In this document: one piece after another, positions 12,141 to 24,779 of the stretch
Layout of the letters: every line of letters starts with the position of its first letter
How positions within the stretch are numbered: position 1 is the stretch's first letter
NCBI RefSeq assembly: GCF_954871325.1
Contig: NC_088778.1
Coordinates: 32,190,730 to 32,254,729 of the forward strand
DNA: 64,000 nucleotides
DNA from: Gordionus sp. m RMFG-2023
Lineage: Eukaryota; Nematomorpha; Gordioida; Chordodea; Parachordodidae
Reading direction: 5' to 3'
Notes under the pieces: generated by a model
The model's database searches: none
Told to the model about the DNA's origin: nothing
The model's input: only the letters and a program-made list of their open reading frames with translations
Program-made: the position numbers and the translations under genes

Positions 12141-12639
12141 ATACAATAATAAACTTAAATAGATCATACTCATTTTAATTTGTGATATCATAAAGATTAT
12201 GAATGAAATATAAATAAGTAACTTGAAAAGTAACTCTTTGATTCGGTCGTTACGTTAAAATAAAATTGCAACTAATTATAGTGTTTATGAGCTATTTATC
12301 AAATTCGAATCTAACTAGTAATAATTTTTTTTTTATTTACAAAATTATAAACGCAAACAACTCCTCTAACATGGCATAGGTGAACTATTAGAATATATAT
12401 ATATATTATAAGTTATTCAAATGAGATTGGTTGTTAATATATTTTTTATTATATCATTATTAGAATATCAGGATGTGCTATCGACACTTTTATATCAATA
12501 AAATAAACACAATTATTTAGGCAAATGAATCAAATCTATTATAAAAATTTATATTTTACATAATAATCCACATATTTCATATCACTAGTAAACAGAATAA
12601 CATTTATTTTATCGTGTTTTTATTTTGGTAATGTGTAAT
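12141..12639. other. AT-rich intergenic, nothing recognised
   Basis: AT dinucleotide runs near 12130 and 12395. No supported feature. Confidence 0.5.
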
Positions 12640-12998
12640 TTTTTCAACTTTAAAACATTTCTTGAGCCCCTTTTTTTAAAAAATTTAATATTCGGATTTT
12701 ACAGGAAACATATTTTATCATGTTTGGAATATCTACCATATAAATTTCAGACAATTCTGCTAGGAACTTCTAAACTTAATATAATTTATTATATTAGTAT
12801 TTCCATAAATATTTTTTATATAAATTATGAATGACTCGAAGGTTAATGTCAAAATTGCCAAAATATTTATATAAAATAGGTATTAAAAACATTCTGGTAT
12901 ACATTTCAGGTAAAATCAGATTTTTAAATATTTAAGAACTGGGTTCAAAAAAAAAATCATTTAAAAGTTCAATTGCTGAAAAAACACATTTACTCTAA
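12640..12998. mobile_element. Fold-back MITE, family 2
   Basis: The left end has GGATTTTACAGGAAACATATT and a CATGTTTGGAATATC block near 12690-12735. The right end near 12885-12995 has the inverse (ATACATTTCAGGTAAAATCAG, then a TTCAA/AACACATTT tail). Same layout as the copies at 2280 and 26790. The 69-codon plus-strand frame inside it is accidental. Confidence 0.6.
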
Positions 12999-13840
12999 CA
13001 ATGTTTTTCCTTGAACAATTTAAGACACATCCAAGCTATGGCTTTTTAAGTATACGTTTCTTTTTCATGCTTAAAAAAAAACCAAAATAGGGTTTCCCTA
13101 ATAGCCTAGACTTAAAAAAAAAAGAGGATTAAGTATCAAAATTAAGTAGAACCAGAACACAACCTTGGGATGCGTTCCTGACTTCATTTGATTTATGTTA
13201 ATTAGTTCAGAATAAAGTTCGTGTTGAGCAAAGAAGCTAGGACTTTATATTACATAATTATTACTTTACGTAAGATTATGATAAGTGTAAAAAAAATACA
13301 ATATTCTAAATTCAATGCAAGATAAGCTCTCTTAGAATCCTTTTTTTTTGAGCCGATAATCGAAATAAACTAAAAGTTAAGCCGATTATTACAGGAAAAG
13401 AGAACCAGATTCCCAACCTGATTTTTAAAAAAAATCTTAATGCCAAAATCTCAAAATCTTTTATAAGCAAATAATTTGTAATTTTCATGCATAATTCGCA
13501 ACCTGTTTAATATTTAATGTGATCGTTGAGAAAACGATTTTTGTTCAACTTAGATATTTATCCAATTTATCAAGACATTTTCTCTGATATTTGACTAAGG
13601 TTTTTTTTACCCATTTACGATGTAAGCTATAAACGTATAAGAATTATTGATAATTTAAAGCTTTTATACAGTGTTTCAATTTAAAGAGATTTTTTTTTGC
13701 ACCATGTAAATAATATATTAATTAATAACATAAAGAAAGAAATTTACAAAAAGAAAAAAAAGGAAATTAAATTGGACGAGATTAGATATAATTATATAGT
13801 TTTCCTTAAAAAAATTTTTGATTTTAATTAAATTAATATA
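12999..13840. other. AT-rich intergenic, nothing recognised
   Basis: No gene, RNA or paired repeat that I can support. Confidence 0.5.
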
Positions 13841-13849
13841 TTTTTTTTG

Positions 13850-15345
13850 GATATACTTAATACATACATTTCGTAAAGAAAATTTTGATGTCTAAAAAAA
13901 ACATTAAAAAAACAAAAATTTCTAAATGGTAAATTAATTTATTAAGACATTTCCACAAAAAAAAAATAGACTATAATAAATATTGTCAAAATAACAAAAT
14001 TTACTTAATTAATATAAATGAGTTTTTAATAACAAATGAAATACAGTTCGCAAAAATATAAAAATAAATTAATATTAATTAAAAATGATATAATATTTTA
14101 TTTATTTTTTATATAATAAATTATTTATTTTTAAAGGTCCATTTCGATACAGAAAATGAGACATTAGTATTTCCTGCAATCGATACAAGTGTAGTCCCGG
14201 GTCAGAGGGAGACCGTTCGTCCAGGGGATAAGGGTATACCATCAGGGAGGAGGGCGTTACTATTTGAAAGGCCCATTGGCTCAAGACTGGATGGGATATC
14301 AAATTTTTTGAGGGCAGTTAGGAGAATGTTGTTAATGGATTTATGGCGGTGTTGCCATACGCAGGAGAACTCATCAAGGGAAGCATTCGATTAGATGGAC
14401 TGGCCACAATCGATGCAAATGAAGGGTATAACTGCATTAAAGGTTAACATGCGTAGCTGTTCAGCAACCCTTAGGAGACCGAAATGAGAACTGGAGATGG
14501 CCTTCCAATCATTCATAAGAGTTTACATTAATATCTTAAGTTATTTGGGTTCCTCGAAGTGCCTGTTCGAAATGAAGCATTCAGGAACGGGCGATCAAAG
14601 GAGTATCCTAGTCTTTTTGAATGTCGACGGCAGGAATGGGTAAGTTGTTGCTGTCCCAAAAAGTAAGGGCTTTAAGATCAGGATCTAGTGGATACTGTCG
14701 TAATTGTCATTACTTGTAAAATATAAATTGATTATGTCGTTATTTGTAATTGAAGGTTTTTTTTTAGTACACAATCTTTTATTTGATTTAGTATAAATTG
14801 TTATACTGTAAATATTTAAAAAGAGAAAGATCAAAGACTTTAAATTATTTTCACGTTTAGTAATAAATATAAAATTAAATTAAAGTTATAATTTTGTATA
14901 ATAGTTGTTATATATTACATTAATAAAGAAATAATTCATTTAGATATCTTAACTGATAACCTTTGCCATAATATTATAGATACATTATTGATGATAATTT
15001 CAGCGGAAGACCTGACGAAATATAGGCTGAAAGAGAAAGTTGTATCCAGCATCGGATACCAATTATATAGAAATTAAATATATTATTTTTACCATATTTA
15101 TTATTATTATTTCATAGTCTTATTGTTTTTTTTTAAAATTTATATACATTTTTTGTAATAGAAATTTTGGTATCTAAAAAAACATAACGAACAAAAATTT
15201 TCTAAATGTTAATTATTTAAGACATTTTCCATTAAAAAAAAATAAGCTTTCATAATAAGTATCGTCAATGAACTTCTAATAATAAAATAAAATAAAATAT
15301 AGCTAGCACAAAAAAAATAAATAAATATTAATTAAAATCATATTC
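13850..15345. mobile_element. Retroelement-like remnant between two ~200-240 bp direct repeats
   Basis: About 13850-14095 and 15150-15345 are diverged direct repeats. Both carry an AATTTTG.T.TCTAAAAAAA block, then a TTTCTAAATG block, a TTAAGACATTT block and an AAATATTAATTAAAA-like end. They enclose a coding-like stretch (separate entry). Direct repeats around a broken polyprotein piece suggest an LTR-like or otherwise composite element. A chance duplication is also possible. It is old and heavily degraded. Confidence 0.4.
14130..14700 (-). pseudogene. Retroelement polyprotein C-terminal fragment (zinc-finger plus nuclease-like)
   Basis: Base composition rises well above the surrounding AT level. 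On the minus strand there is a C-x-x-C ... C-x3-H-x-H pattern (around FICIDCG and FSCVWQHRH), then an 'N.IL..AL....IPS.LEP.GL' stretch and an 'LLPDGIPL' motif. This arrangement matches a module I know from the C-termini of invertebrate reverse-transcriptase polyproteins, where the 'RPDG ... D.T' part looks like a restriction-type nuclease core. It is a broken, old fragment. I am fairly sure of the module and unsure of the element class (LINE with a restriction-like endonuclease is most likely). Confidence 0.45.
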
Positions 15346-16200
15346 GCCGCTTGTATAAAAAAAATATTATGGTGTTAGAGATTTTTGACATTAAGGTCAT
15401 CAAAGAAAAATACATATGGAAAATATTGAATTTAGCACAAAAAAACTGGGAATTTTTGCTTAAAAGGTTCTTCGATAAATTGGATCAGTAAAAAAAAAAG
15501 AAAAGATAAAAAACAATTATTGAGTTAGATATTATGGAGAACCTTTTATCATTTTCGAAGAGATAAACAGAAAAAGAAGTTTAGTAGAAATAAAGGTTAT
15601 ATGACAAAATGAACATAGTTTGTGTCTCTCAAGAGGGATTCATCCAGATATAATTTCTCGGTTGATTGAGTAAGATGAAGTGTCATTATTAAGATCGAGA
15701 TATTATTTAATTTTTTAAATTGCAAAACACGTGTTATTTAAGTACTCAGCGAAGCATCATTTGTGTTATTTCTTAAATTAATATATAAATGTGATTTTAT
15801 TTGTAAATGGCCTTGTTATAAATTTTAAAAAAAAATTTATTATATAATTACGCATTTATATTCAGGGTATATAAATATATATAGTAATATTTTATTTAAT
15901 ATCACATAATTTCTTTATTTTATTTTATTTTATTTTTCTAATTTAAATTTAAATTAATCTTATATAAAAATTAATCCAATAATAAATTATTAATATTATT
16001 AAGATTCATTTAATAGAATATTAATTGTTTTTTTTTTCAGAAGAGCATTTATTTCTTTTCACGAAAATTAATTTTTGGAGCTTTGAAAATAAAAAGAAAA
16101 TATATTTCGGATGGGTGAGAGGAGGAAAGAGAGTTACGGAGTTTATGATTGAAGTATACCAAATCTATTGGGTAATAATATTCATAAGTATAGATTAGAG
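15346..16200. other. AT-rich intergenic, nothing recognised
   Basis: No supported gene. Contains a short TTTTA repeat near 15917-15936. Confidence 0.5.
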
Positions 16201-16204
16201 ATAT

Positions 16205-16274
16205 GCAAATCAGGGCCCAGTCCGAGCCCGGCCCGGCTCGAAACTGTTTAAAAAAATAATTTCTTGCCGGGTCG

Positions 16275-16275
<1 letters not shown>
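16205..16275. repeat. GGCCCG-rich block related to the hAT-like MITE core
   Basis: A short GC-rich patch (CCGAGCCCGGCCCGGCTCG followed by a T/A run) like the core of the element at 9228-9380. No terminal repeats were found here. It directly precedes the (TTTC)n tract, and another GC-rich patch follows at 16680-16770. Confidence 0.4.
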
Positions 16276-16554
<279 letters not shown>

Positions 16555-17489
16555 AATATGATATCATTACATTTTGTCAAATAAATTGATATACCTTAAA
16601 AATTGCAAGAAACAAGACATAAATATATTTTTTTTACAATAAAAAAATAAAAGAAATTTAATTTTTCTATATTAAAATAAAATCGGACCTGGTCGAGTCG
16701 AGCGGACAAATAATTATTATTTTGGGTAGGGCTTTTAGGGACGTGTCGGACTGGGCTTGAATAAATTATGCCCAATCAAATCACTATTAGTTTTAACCAA
16801 TCCCTAACCAGCAATGACTAAATTATATTTAAAATAAATATCTTGATACTATTTTTAAACCCTACCCTAACTTCATCTAAAAATGTTGATTTCACAAGAG
16901 AGGAAAAAAAAACTGCAAAAATAAATATACCAATATTTCAACATCTAAAATGGGACGGAAAAGTTGAAAAATTTTACTCACTTACTTACCTTACGAAGAA
17001 ACCGGATATACTGTCGCTGAACCAAACAGAATGGCTTTATCCACAACCTCGATTGGAGGTTATACTCTAAAAATCTACTTCGACCTGAATCGACTTGGCC
17101 TTACTATCCGGGATAACCGAACTCGACAAGGTGGTCGGATATTTAATTTAAATATAGAAATGATTTTATAAAACTAAGTTAAAATACATCGAGGGGAGGG
17201 GGGCGGCTAGCAAGAGTAGACAAATAGTTATTTGTGATAAATTCATACCGATTTATAAAGCAGGATAAACTAAATTCAAAAAATTCTAGGCAAAAATTTT
17301 GAAGAAATAAAAATGCATCTAATTACTAATATATAATTGCAATCATAATTCTTATAATTTGGTTTAAATTAGTTTCATTTACCTTTTTTTTATAACTTTC
17401 ATATTAATTTTCCTATCATATTTTGGTACTAAAAACAGAAAAACATCATAAGAATTATCAAAGTAATTTTTATCATTTTTGTAACTATT

Positions 17490-17580
17490 GATTCATGAGA
17501 GTTCGAACTCATGAGTCGACTAGGAAGTTTGGCCAGTCGGTTATGCAATTAGTCTTAACTCGACAAACCTTAAGATTAAT
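17490..17580 (-). repeat. tRNA-like sequence, possible SINE head
   Basis: On the minus strand, GACTGGCCAAACTTCC is followed about 13 bp later by CATGAGTTCGAACTCTC, which resembles a B box (GTTCGAAC). The A box is poor and no tRNA fold was checked. It could be a decayed tRNA-derived element. Confidence 0.25.
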
Positions 17581-17814
17581 TATTTGGCATGCAATTTAAT
17601 ATAAAAATAAATAAATTATTACTATTAGAAAAGTTAATAGGAAACAATATTCTCTCTTAAGAATTAATGTCAATATCTTTTTATATTCTTATTCAGAAAA
17701 CTTTGGACCTCCAAACCAAAATCTAACATTACACATATATCTTATATTGGATTGCGCGAAAATAAGTTATATTATGTCTTAGAAATCTGATATAGTATGT
17801 ATTTATATATATAT

Positions 17815-18660
17815 GTCGTGTAGGGATTCAGAATCTCTGGATTTTAAATCTTTATCGAGGGCGATTTAAAAAAATTTTGTCAACCGGAAATGTATTCTAG
17901 CATGTGTAGAGTATTTACCATTATAAATCTCAACCAATTTTGCCCAGAACTTTAGAAATACTTCTAATTTATATTAGTTTTTATATGAATTTTTCATATA
18001 AATTAAAAAATACTTAAATATCTATGACTGAAATTGGCTAAAATTTATATGAATGTAACATTTTTAAGATTTGAGAAGGATTGGGTGATTAGAACCGTTG
18101 TCAAATAAAGAAAGGTTAGAACTAAAATGATACTAAATCAGACTAATATCCTCGATTATATATACTTTTCTATAATATTCGTCAAATAAGAAAAGTTAGA
18201 ACTAAAATGATACTAAATCTTTATTAAATAATAAGATAAAAACATAATCTAAAATAAATTAATATAAATTAAAAAATTAAAATAATATAAAAAAATTAAA
18301 ATTAAAGATTAAAAAAATTAAGTTCGTAAAATCATAATTTAATCATCATTTTTCGGATCATAATTTTTCCTTATATATCCTTTATCTCAATCAACATTTG
18401 CATAGTCTCAATTTGTACCGAGATTTAATTCTTGTAGATTTGAATATCTTTGGGCTTCGTAATTTTGTTTAAAAGTAATCTGCCTGTCTGGCGTTTTTCT
18501 TAATCTAGTAAATTTGCATGTTACCACAATTACAACAGTAAATACTCTATACATGCTAGAATACATTTCTGTATAAATCATTTTTTTAAATTTTTTTAAA
18601 TCGCCCTTGGGATTTAAAATCAAGAGATTCCGAATCCCCACGGATTTCAAATCCCCAAAC
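17815..18660. mobile_element. Fold-back MITE, family 2, long TIRs, in the receptor intron
   Basis: Both ends carry over 100 bp of inverted similarity: GGGATTCAGAATCTCTGGAT, then GGGCGATTTAAAAAAATTTT, then AAATGTATTCTAGCATGT on the left, and the reverse complements on the right at 18535-18655. The interior is AT-rich and non-coding. It lies just downstream (minus sense) of the receptor exon's splice donor, so it sits in that gene's first coding intron. Confidence 0.75.
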
Positions 18661-18718
18661 CACACATATATATAGTATTATAACGAAAAATGTAAAAGTT
18701 TTGAAAAAAAATACAAAC

Positions 18719-19296
18719 CTTTCTATAGTAAAAGCAGTTATAGTCAGTACCGACGCATTATAAGACGACTCGCTAACTAGGGATTTGAAAATGCAGAAGG
18801 TGTCCCCGGATGTGTAAAAAAAATCATTGCGATAGAGGGCCCATATTTCCACCGGAAGTCCGAATACCAACACTAGAATGTCAGATATGGCAAGACTCAC
18901 TAGATAAAAATTGGTGGGGGTATGCATGTACCGGTTATGACATATAACTATACAGGTTGATATGTTTCCTATAATGCCACCGACAAATATGATGGAATAT
19001 ATGAAGGTGAGCGCCAAGATGAAACTAGTGGAATAGTTGGGTCCTACGTAAGTGTTATTGTTATAAATAAAGTTATTGTCGTAGACCGTGCTGGAGGATT
19101 TGTTACCGTCAGAGTTCGTTTCCGTAGGGAGAAAGAATACGGAAGATGGCGGGCTCTCCCCGGATATGGAAGAGGAAGAAGATATGGCGGATGATGATAG
19201 GATGGATGCTGGAGATCGATAATATAAAATAAAATTGTTTTGACCGCTCACCAAAGAGGGCACGAAAAAAATAGGTGATCTGGCCAGGCTTGCCAT
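18719..19296 (-). CDS. Pyrokinin/neuromedin-U-type neuropeptide GPCR, first coding exon (partial)
   Basis: Encodes the N-terminus through the start of the TM3 'E/DRY' motif of a rhodopsin-class peptide receptor. Residues 1-~85 are an extracellular tail rich in Ser and Asn, with several N-x-S/T sites (such as NKSS and NYS). TM1 is about 91-116 (GGIIGNISTCIVI), TM2 carries SLAISD (canonical N/S-L-A-x-x-D), and TM3 ends NASVLTITAFTIER. The 'LTITAFT.ER' block with an upstream Cys (TFCIFKSL) is characteristic of the pyrokinin/NMU receptor group. The exon ends GAAAG|GTTTGT at 18719/18718, a phase 2 donor inside the Arg codon of ERY, a known recurrent GPCR intron site. Open-frame sequence beyond 18718 is intron. 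Exons for TM4-TM7 were not found downstream: they lie beyond a long intron, outside the window, or are lost. The ATG at 19296 is the first in frame. The family call is firm; the exact ligand is not. Confidence 0.85.
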
Positions 19297-19862
19297 TTAT
19301 TTTGGCGCGGAGAGTAGGAACGAATGTTTATCGATTTTAATCGTAAGGGTTGTATAAAATAACCGCTAATTTTTTAACGCGATATAATTGGTCAAATTTA
19401 GCTCGTAATAAGGCCTGTTGAACGGCGGAACTCCTTATACGCTCCCGTTGAATACATTCTTAATCTCTTTTGCGATATTTAATTTGGCATTTCCAAATTT
19501 TTGATTTTTCAAAATTAATTTTTTTTTTTTTATAAATTTTATTTTTTCTAAATTATCAATTTAAAAAAGGGTTAAATTTATACCTTTTTTCGAGGAAGTT
19601 AATTAACTTCCCATGAATTTATAAAATTATTTAAAAAAATTAATATTTTTATTTAATTAAATAAATTTAAATTAATAAAAATAAAAATAAAACGAAGAAA
19701 ATTAAAAAGACGAAAAATCAAAAATATTTTTGTGACATGTTAAAAATAGAAATATGTTTATTTTTATATTATATTTGTTAATATAATATATTGATTTTAA
19801 AATAAAAAAAAAAACTAGAAAGATTTAATTTTTAAATGATAAATATTAATTATTTACTTAGT
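19297..19862. other. Upstream region of the receptor gene, no promoter recognised
   Basis: The first ~170 bp upstream of the receptor ATG is less AT-rich and could be 5' leader. No TATA box in a convincing position. Beyond that the sequence is AT-rich filler. Confidence 0.35.
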
Positions 19863-20030
19863 CAGTGTTGTTAAATTAACGGTTCGATTTAGCCAAATTT
19901 TATATATTATGCAAAGCCTCGAAATATCGTTTTAAGTCCAAATTCAGCCAATCTCTGAGCAAAATTTCCTGGAGGTGAATTTTATTTTTTGGCTTTTTAG
20001 ATATTGGGTTAGCCGTTTAACACTGTTTTA
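19863..20030. mobile_element. Fold-back MITE, family 1
   Basis: Starts CAGTGTTGTTAAATTAACGG and ends GGGTTAGCCGTTTAACACTG, inverted copies of each other. It shares the GGTTAGCCGTT end block with the copies at 1446 and 63663. Non-coding. Confidence 0.7.
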
Positions 20031-20189
20031 AGTCAAAGGCGTATCAGTTAAAGCCCACGACACCCACGGGCGTATTAGGGTAAATTATTTTGATTTTATT
20101 TTAAAGTACCACCAAAAAAAATGGAATTAGAGAAAAGGTAAAGGGATAGTTTAATAGGGTTTTCTGTGCAGTTATTTTTTTGCATTTTA

Positions 20190-20410
20190 AATCCATAATT
20201 GAAAACTCGTTTTAAAATTTAGGGATCGGATTTCGCCGGAAATGCATTCCAATTATGTATTGAAGGCCCATCCCATAAAATTTCAGAATAATTTTATGAC
20301 CGATTCATAATTTTTCCATATTTTTAAGTGGAAATTATTTAAAAAATTTAAGAAATTCCTTTATTCCCCAAGGAATTCCGATCCCAAAACAAGACCATAA
20401 GGGGTGTTAG
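20190..20410. mobile_element. Family 2 fold-back element, degenerate
   Basis: Carries GGGATCGGATTTCGCCGGAA followed by ATGCATTCC near 20220 and a GGAATTCCGATCCC inverse near 20380. Short and diverged; limits approximate. Confidence 0.45.
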
Positions 20411-21690
20411 TTATTATTAATTTGTATTTTTTTGAAAAATAAGTAAAGATATTGTAACAAACCCTTAACAATTATCTAGGTAAATAATATAGATAATTGA
20501 TATATTTTTTTTCTCTTTAATAAAAAAAATTTACTATTATTATCGATATACTATATAAGTATAATATATCTATAAATTTTTTTTTATTTAAATATTAAAC
20601 AAGTTGATCAAATAAAAATAAAATATAATTTAATTTTTTTGTTAAATTTTTAAAAAGAGTGAGAATGTGAGAGCGTTGTTAATCGAGGTTTGAACCGGGT
20701 TGAGCCAACCGATTTATTTACGGGTTTAATTTGTAAAAGTCTATTCGATTTGAATAGAACTTTATTATTCCTGTTTGCGGGCCGGATTTTGGCATCCAAA
20801 TTCTTCCAAATATATTCGAAACCCCTCTAAAACACAGAATATTTTACCATCCATCTAACCTTTTCCCAATATCTTTTACTTGGTTCCCCCCTCCCCTTAA
20901 GTCCTCCCAATTCTTTACACATTAAACTAGACCTATATCACAAATCTTTTTTCCTCCCATTCCAAAAATAAATGTCTAAAAATGTCAAATTTTCTATAAA
21001 GATAATTTAATATTTTAAATTTCTTATTCCCATAAATTCCTAATTCTTTCCCCCTTTTTATTTTTCCAAAATTCCTTTGAAATTTTAAAAATTTTCTGAA
21101 ATTTTGTAATTCGAACCCTTAATAAATAATAATAAATAAAATTTTAAAAAACTAATTTTAAAAAAAATTAAAAAAAATTAAACAAAATGTCAAGTGTTTT
21201 ATATATAAATTTATTGAATAGGGGGAAATAAGATATTGATAATATTTTATTGATTTTTAAAAAAATATATTAAATTAAATTAAAATTTAATCTATTTTAT
21301 TAAATAAAAAAAACATTGAAATTGATAATTATATGTTTACTCTTTATTTTTAATACTCTACTTTTATCTTTCATCATCATATAACAATATATAATCAAAT
21401 GATTATATATAAATATTATATATAATATCAATAACAACATTTATCATTTGAATTATTTAATTTATTTAAAATTAGTTTTAAAAAGATATTATTATTATCT
21501 AAAAAATATCTAGCATATATACCATCAGATTTTTCAGCACGATCTAACATATTAGACCTGGTTTCTGGTTCACATCTTTTAACTATGCGTTTAAAAACGC
21601 TCGTAATGTTAAAAGTAATAATATTTATATCACTTTTTTTAAAAAATTTGAAAATATTTTTAGATGCAGCGCTAAAAGAGTGAGTGCTCC
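20411..21690. other. AT-rich intergenic, nothing firm
   Basis: Two GC-richer patches near 20690-20800 (GGGCCGGATTT) resemble the MITE core blocks elsewhere but lack paired ends. The rest is AT-rich without a gene. Confidence 0.45.
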
Positions 21691-21980
21691 GGAGGGTTAA
21701 TAGTAATAATATTTCTGAGCGGAGATCAGTTGAGCCGATTCGGACAACTCAATAATCAGGATTACTTATTTTAAGACAAGGTGGCCAGCTGCATTCAAAT
21801 CAAATTTAGGGAAAATCAAATAGAATCTAGTTACTCACAGGTCATTTCGGTTTTGTCTTTTAGGCCCGGGCAGATGTTGGCAGATAGTAAACTAGATTCT
21901 ATTTGGTTTATAAATTGCTGGGTTGGTTTGAACTGGTTCTTGTTGATCTTCGCTAGTCTGCCAACTAAATTTTAAAAAGA
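21690..21980. repeat. Short fold-back sequence
   Basis: ATAGAATCTAGTTACTC near 21820 is followed by GTAAACTAGATTCTAT near 21887-21902, an inverted pair, in a stretch of higher GC. The 64-codon open frame over it spans both halves of the hairpin and is likely accidental. Confidence 0.4.
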
Positions 21981-22189
21981 ATTGTGAATCTAAACCAAGT
22001 TTTTATCTATTTTACATATTTTAGTCGCCAATAGAATATATGAGTTTTTTTTCTTTAGTGACTAATCCTTAATATTCATTAACAGCTGGTAGGATCCGAC
22101 CAGCATAATTGTTCTAATTTTCCAAAATCTTTTAAGGTCTCATGCTGAAAAAATAGCATTTTATCATCATAAGTTGACCATGAATCAAT

Positions 22190-22930
22190 CAAATGAAATT
22201 AAAAAGAATTATATCATCGCCTATTTTTTTGTTTAAATTAAAATATGGTCTTGAGAATGTGGAAGGGCTTCTCTGTTGGAAAAGATATTTGGCCTCTTCA
22301 AAAATAAACAGGGATACAACTAATGGGGTTGAATACGTTATCGGTAGATATGCGGCGAATGTTTTAGGACTTTCTTTCTCTCGCAACTCCAAGGTGGTTA
22401 GTAATTGTAATGGGAGACGGAAACAAAGTCCAACAAGTAAAGTCCAAATATCCATGTTTGCCTTTATTCCCTAAAGATCAATAAGTCGAGTGTTGCTGTT
22501 GAAAAAATCATGCTGGTTTGAGTTGTGTTTGAATATTAACTTCATATAGTACTTTTCATATCTTATGTATTTGTATCTATTAGAAAGAGGATCTCTTAGC
22601 TTTTTGGTCAACTTGTGAAGCACATCATATTCTTAAGATTTTCACTCCGAGCATGAGTGCGACTGCACATCTAAATTTGGGGTCTGTCAGATATGATCAT
22701 ATAGTGCTTAAAATTAGTCTTCTCCATAAACTAACGGAAGTTTGTAATCTGCTCTGTGTCGTTGCTCGAGAGCAAATAGTCAACGAAACGTGACACTAGC
22801 GGAAACCACATCATTTTGTGAACAAGGTGTAGGATAGTTAGTTCCCCGTGTTACATAGGCCTAGCTGATAACGCAAAATTAAGTTACAAATCCTCAGTTG
22901 GTCTGATATGGGTCATTAGGTCCACTCATT
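22190..22930 (-). repeat. Dispersed repeat C, copy 1; possible decayed coding sequence on minus
   Basis: Similar in order and spacing to 31610-32235 and, in part, to 43486-43720 (inverted). Shared blocks include GTTATCGGTAGATATG / GTTATCGATAGATATG, a TTTGCCTTTAT block, GGATCTCTTAGCTTTTTGGT / TGATCTCTTGCTTTTTTGGT and GCAAATAGTCAACGAA / TTAAATAGTCAACAAA. On the minus strand both full copies give a 'FVDYL..SNDT' peptide and an 'REK.S...A.YL.ITY' peptide. That hints that the repeat derives from a protein gene I do not recognise. The copies are not intact. Confidence 0.5.
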
Positions 22931-24160
22931 GTAGCCCATTGATTATATCCGGTTTTTATATAAAAAAAAATTTAGATTTTCATTTCTTCCTTTATATAAA
23001 AATAATTTTTTTTTTTTACTAGAATTTTTTGGCATAATTTCCCGATTTTTTCACTTTAGTTTACGTCCAAAACACGCTGTCTATTTATTTATCGCTTTCT
23101 CCAGAATTTTTTCTTTCTTTCTTTCTTTCTTTCTTTCTATCTTTCTAAAATAATTAAATATAGCTCCACCAGAAATTTCCTCTCTCATTTTTTATTTATT
23201 TTAATTCAATCATACACTTAGGGAGGCATCTTATTGTTGTATATTTTTTTTATCCATATTTTGAGACAGGAAAGAACAAAGAATTCTGGGGAAAAAAAAA
23301 TCTAACTTCAAAACTTTTCCAATTTAAAATATAATAATAACATTTAATATCATTTACAGTTAATAAAATAAATTGTTATAATAAATCATATAATTATCCT
23401 CTGATTCTGATGATGAAAATGGTTTCTTATGTAAATGTGAAGTAAGAAGGCAAGGAATCATTAAAATGATATCTATAAACTTATACTTCAAAAACAATAA
23501 TTTATGTGTTGATACCATAGCGAAAAGACAATTCATATATCACACCATAAAATATACGCTCAGTTATTATATCTACAGATTACTCTACAAACTTGTTGCC
23601 TGTACTCTCTTTCCTGATTCAAAAATAGCCAAAATCATATAATGTAAAAGAACTAAAGCCCTTAGAAATAGTGTTAAATATCCTAGTTCCTGAAAACTAA
23701 GAAAACACATTTTTAGAGGATTTTGAAGGAAAATCATCCATTTTTCTATAAGCTGATACATCCAATAATGGAAATACTAAAACATTTTCAATAATGCAGC
23801 ACTATTTTTATTAAAGAAAGAGGTGTTTCAAAGTAAACTTTTAAAAAATATTTTCATCCGACTCGGAGAAATCGAAGGATATTGCTTTTATGCTTGTGTA
23901 GAGCTTTGAAAATTTGTAACCTATCATTATCAAATGTAACAGCTGTTTGTGGCGATAACGCAACTGTGAATTTTGGAAAAAAAGGCAAAGTGTAATGATG
24001 ATATAATTAGTTTTGAATGAAAATATTATACCCATTGGTTGCCTGTGACATACAATTCACAATGCAGGAAGAAAAGGGCATATTTATATGAAATGTTATG
24101 CTGAATTCAGCAGATCCACAAACAAGATATCTGTTTTAAAAAAATTATGGACTTAAGATA
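22931..24160. other. AT-rich intergenic with short (TTTC)n
   Basis: A TTTC tract of about 7 units at 23113-23143. Otherwise no gene, RNA or paired repeat that I can support. The short minus-strand frame at 23841-24035 has no recognisable features. Confidence 0.45.
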
Positions 24161-24204
24161 TTGAATGGACCGAACTTGCTCCAACAAGATGGCAATCATT
24201 AAAA

Positions 24205-24290
24205 TATGCCAGGCGCTTACGCACCGGGGGTTGGACTGGGGGACAAATTCCCCCCTCCCACTTCCCAAAGCCAAAAAATGCAGATGTAGG
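24205..24290. other. GC-rich patch resembling a transposon end
   Basis: AGGCGCTTACGCACCGGGGG followed by TTGGACTGGGGGACAAATTC stands out in an AT-rich setting, about 0.5 kb ahead of a hAT transposase remnant. It could be the 5' end of that hAT element; no matching right end was found. Confidence 0.3.
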
Positions 24291-24779
24291 ATATATTTTT
24301 CAAAAAATAATATTGTTTATATTAATTTTTATTTGTTAATATTTATTCCTATCTCCTAATAAATATTTAATTACATTTATTTATCATTTAATCTACTAAG
24401 TTATTTTATCAATTAATTTCGATTTCCAGTTTTCCGGTGTAATATTTACTAATTATTTTCAAATTTTTAGCGGCGTAATATTTATCTACCATTTTCAAAT
24501 TTTTAGTCAAATAATAATTATTTTTGAAACTTCTTGTCCAACAGGGAGAAAGAAATTGCAATCTTGTATAACGAGATAGAGTCTTCGCCATCAAGCAGTA
24601 ACAGCTTTTATGGAGTTAGAAGAGCCGATTATTTGCTTTTACTGAAATATCACAATGGCCTGAAAGAAATATTTCTTCAGAAGCAAGAAAATTATTAGAT
24701 TCAATGCTTATTCCAAAATTTTTTTCTCATCAGGATGTATTATTTATACTTTTCAAAAACATGACATTGACTTGATTAA

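Noticed and set aside
18408-18665. 85-codon frame overlapping the end of the receptor frame
   Set aside because: It runs through the inverted end of a fold-back element beyond the receptor's splice donor.
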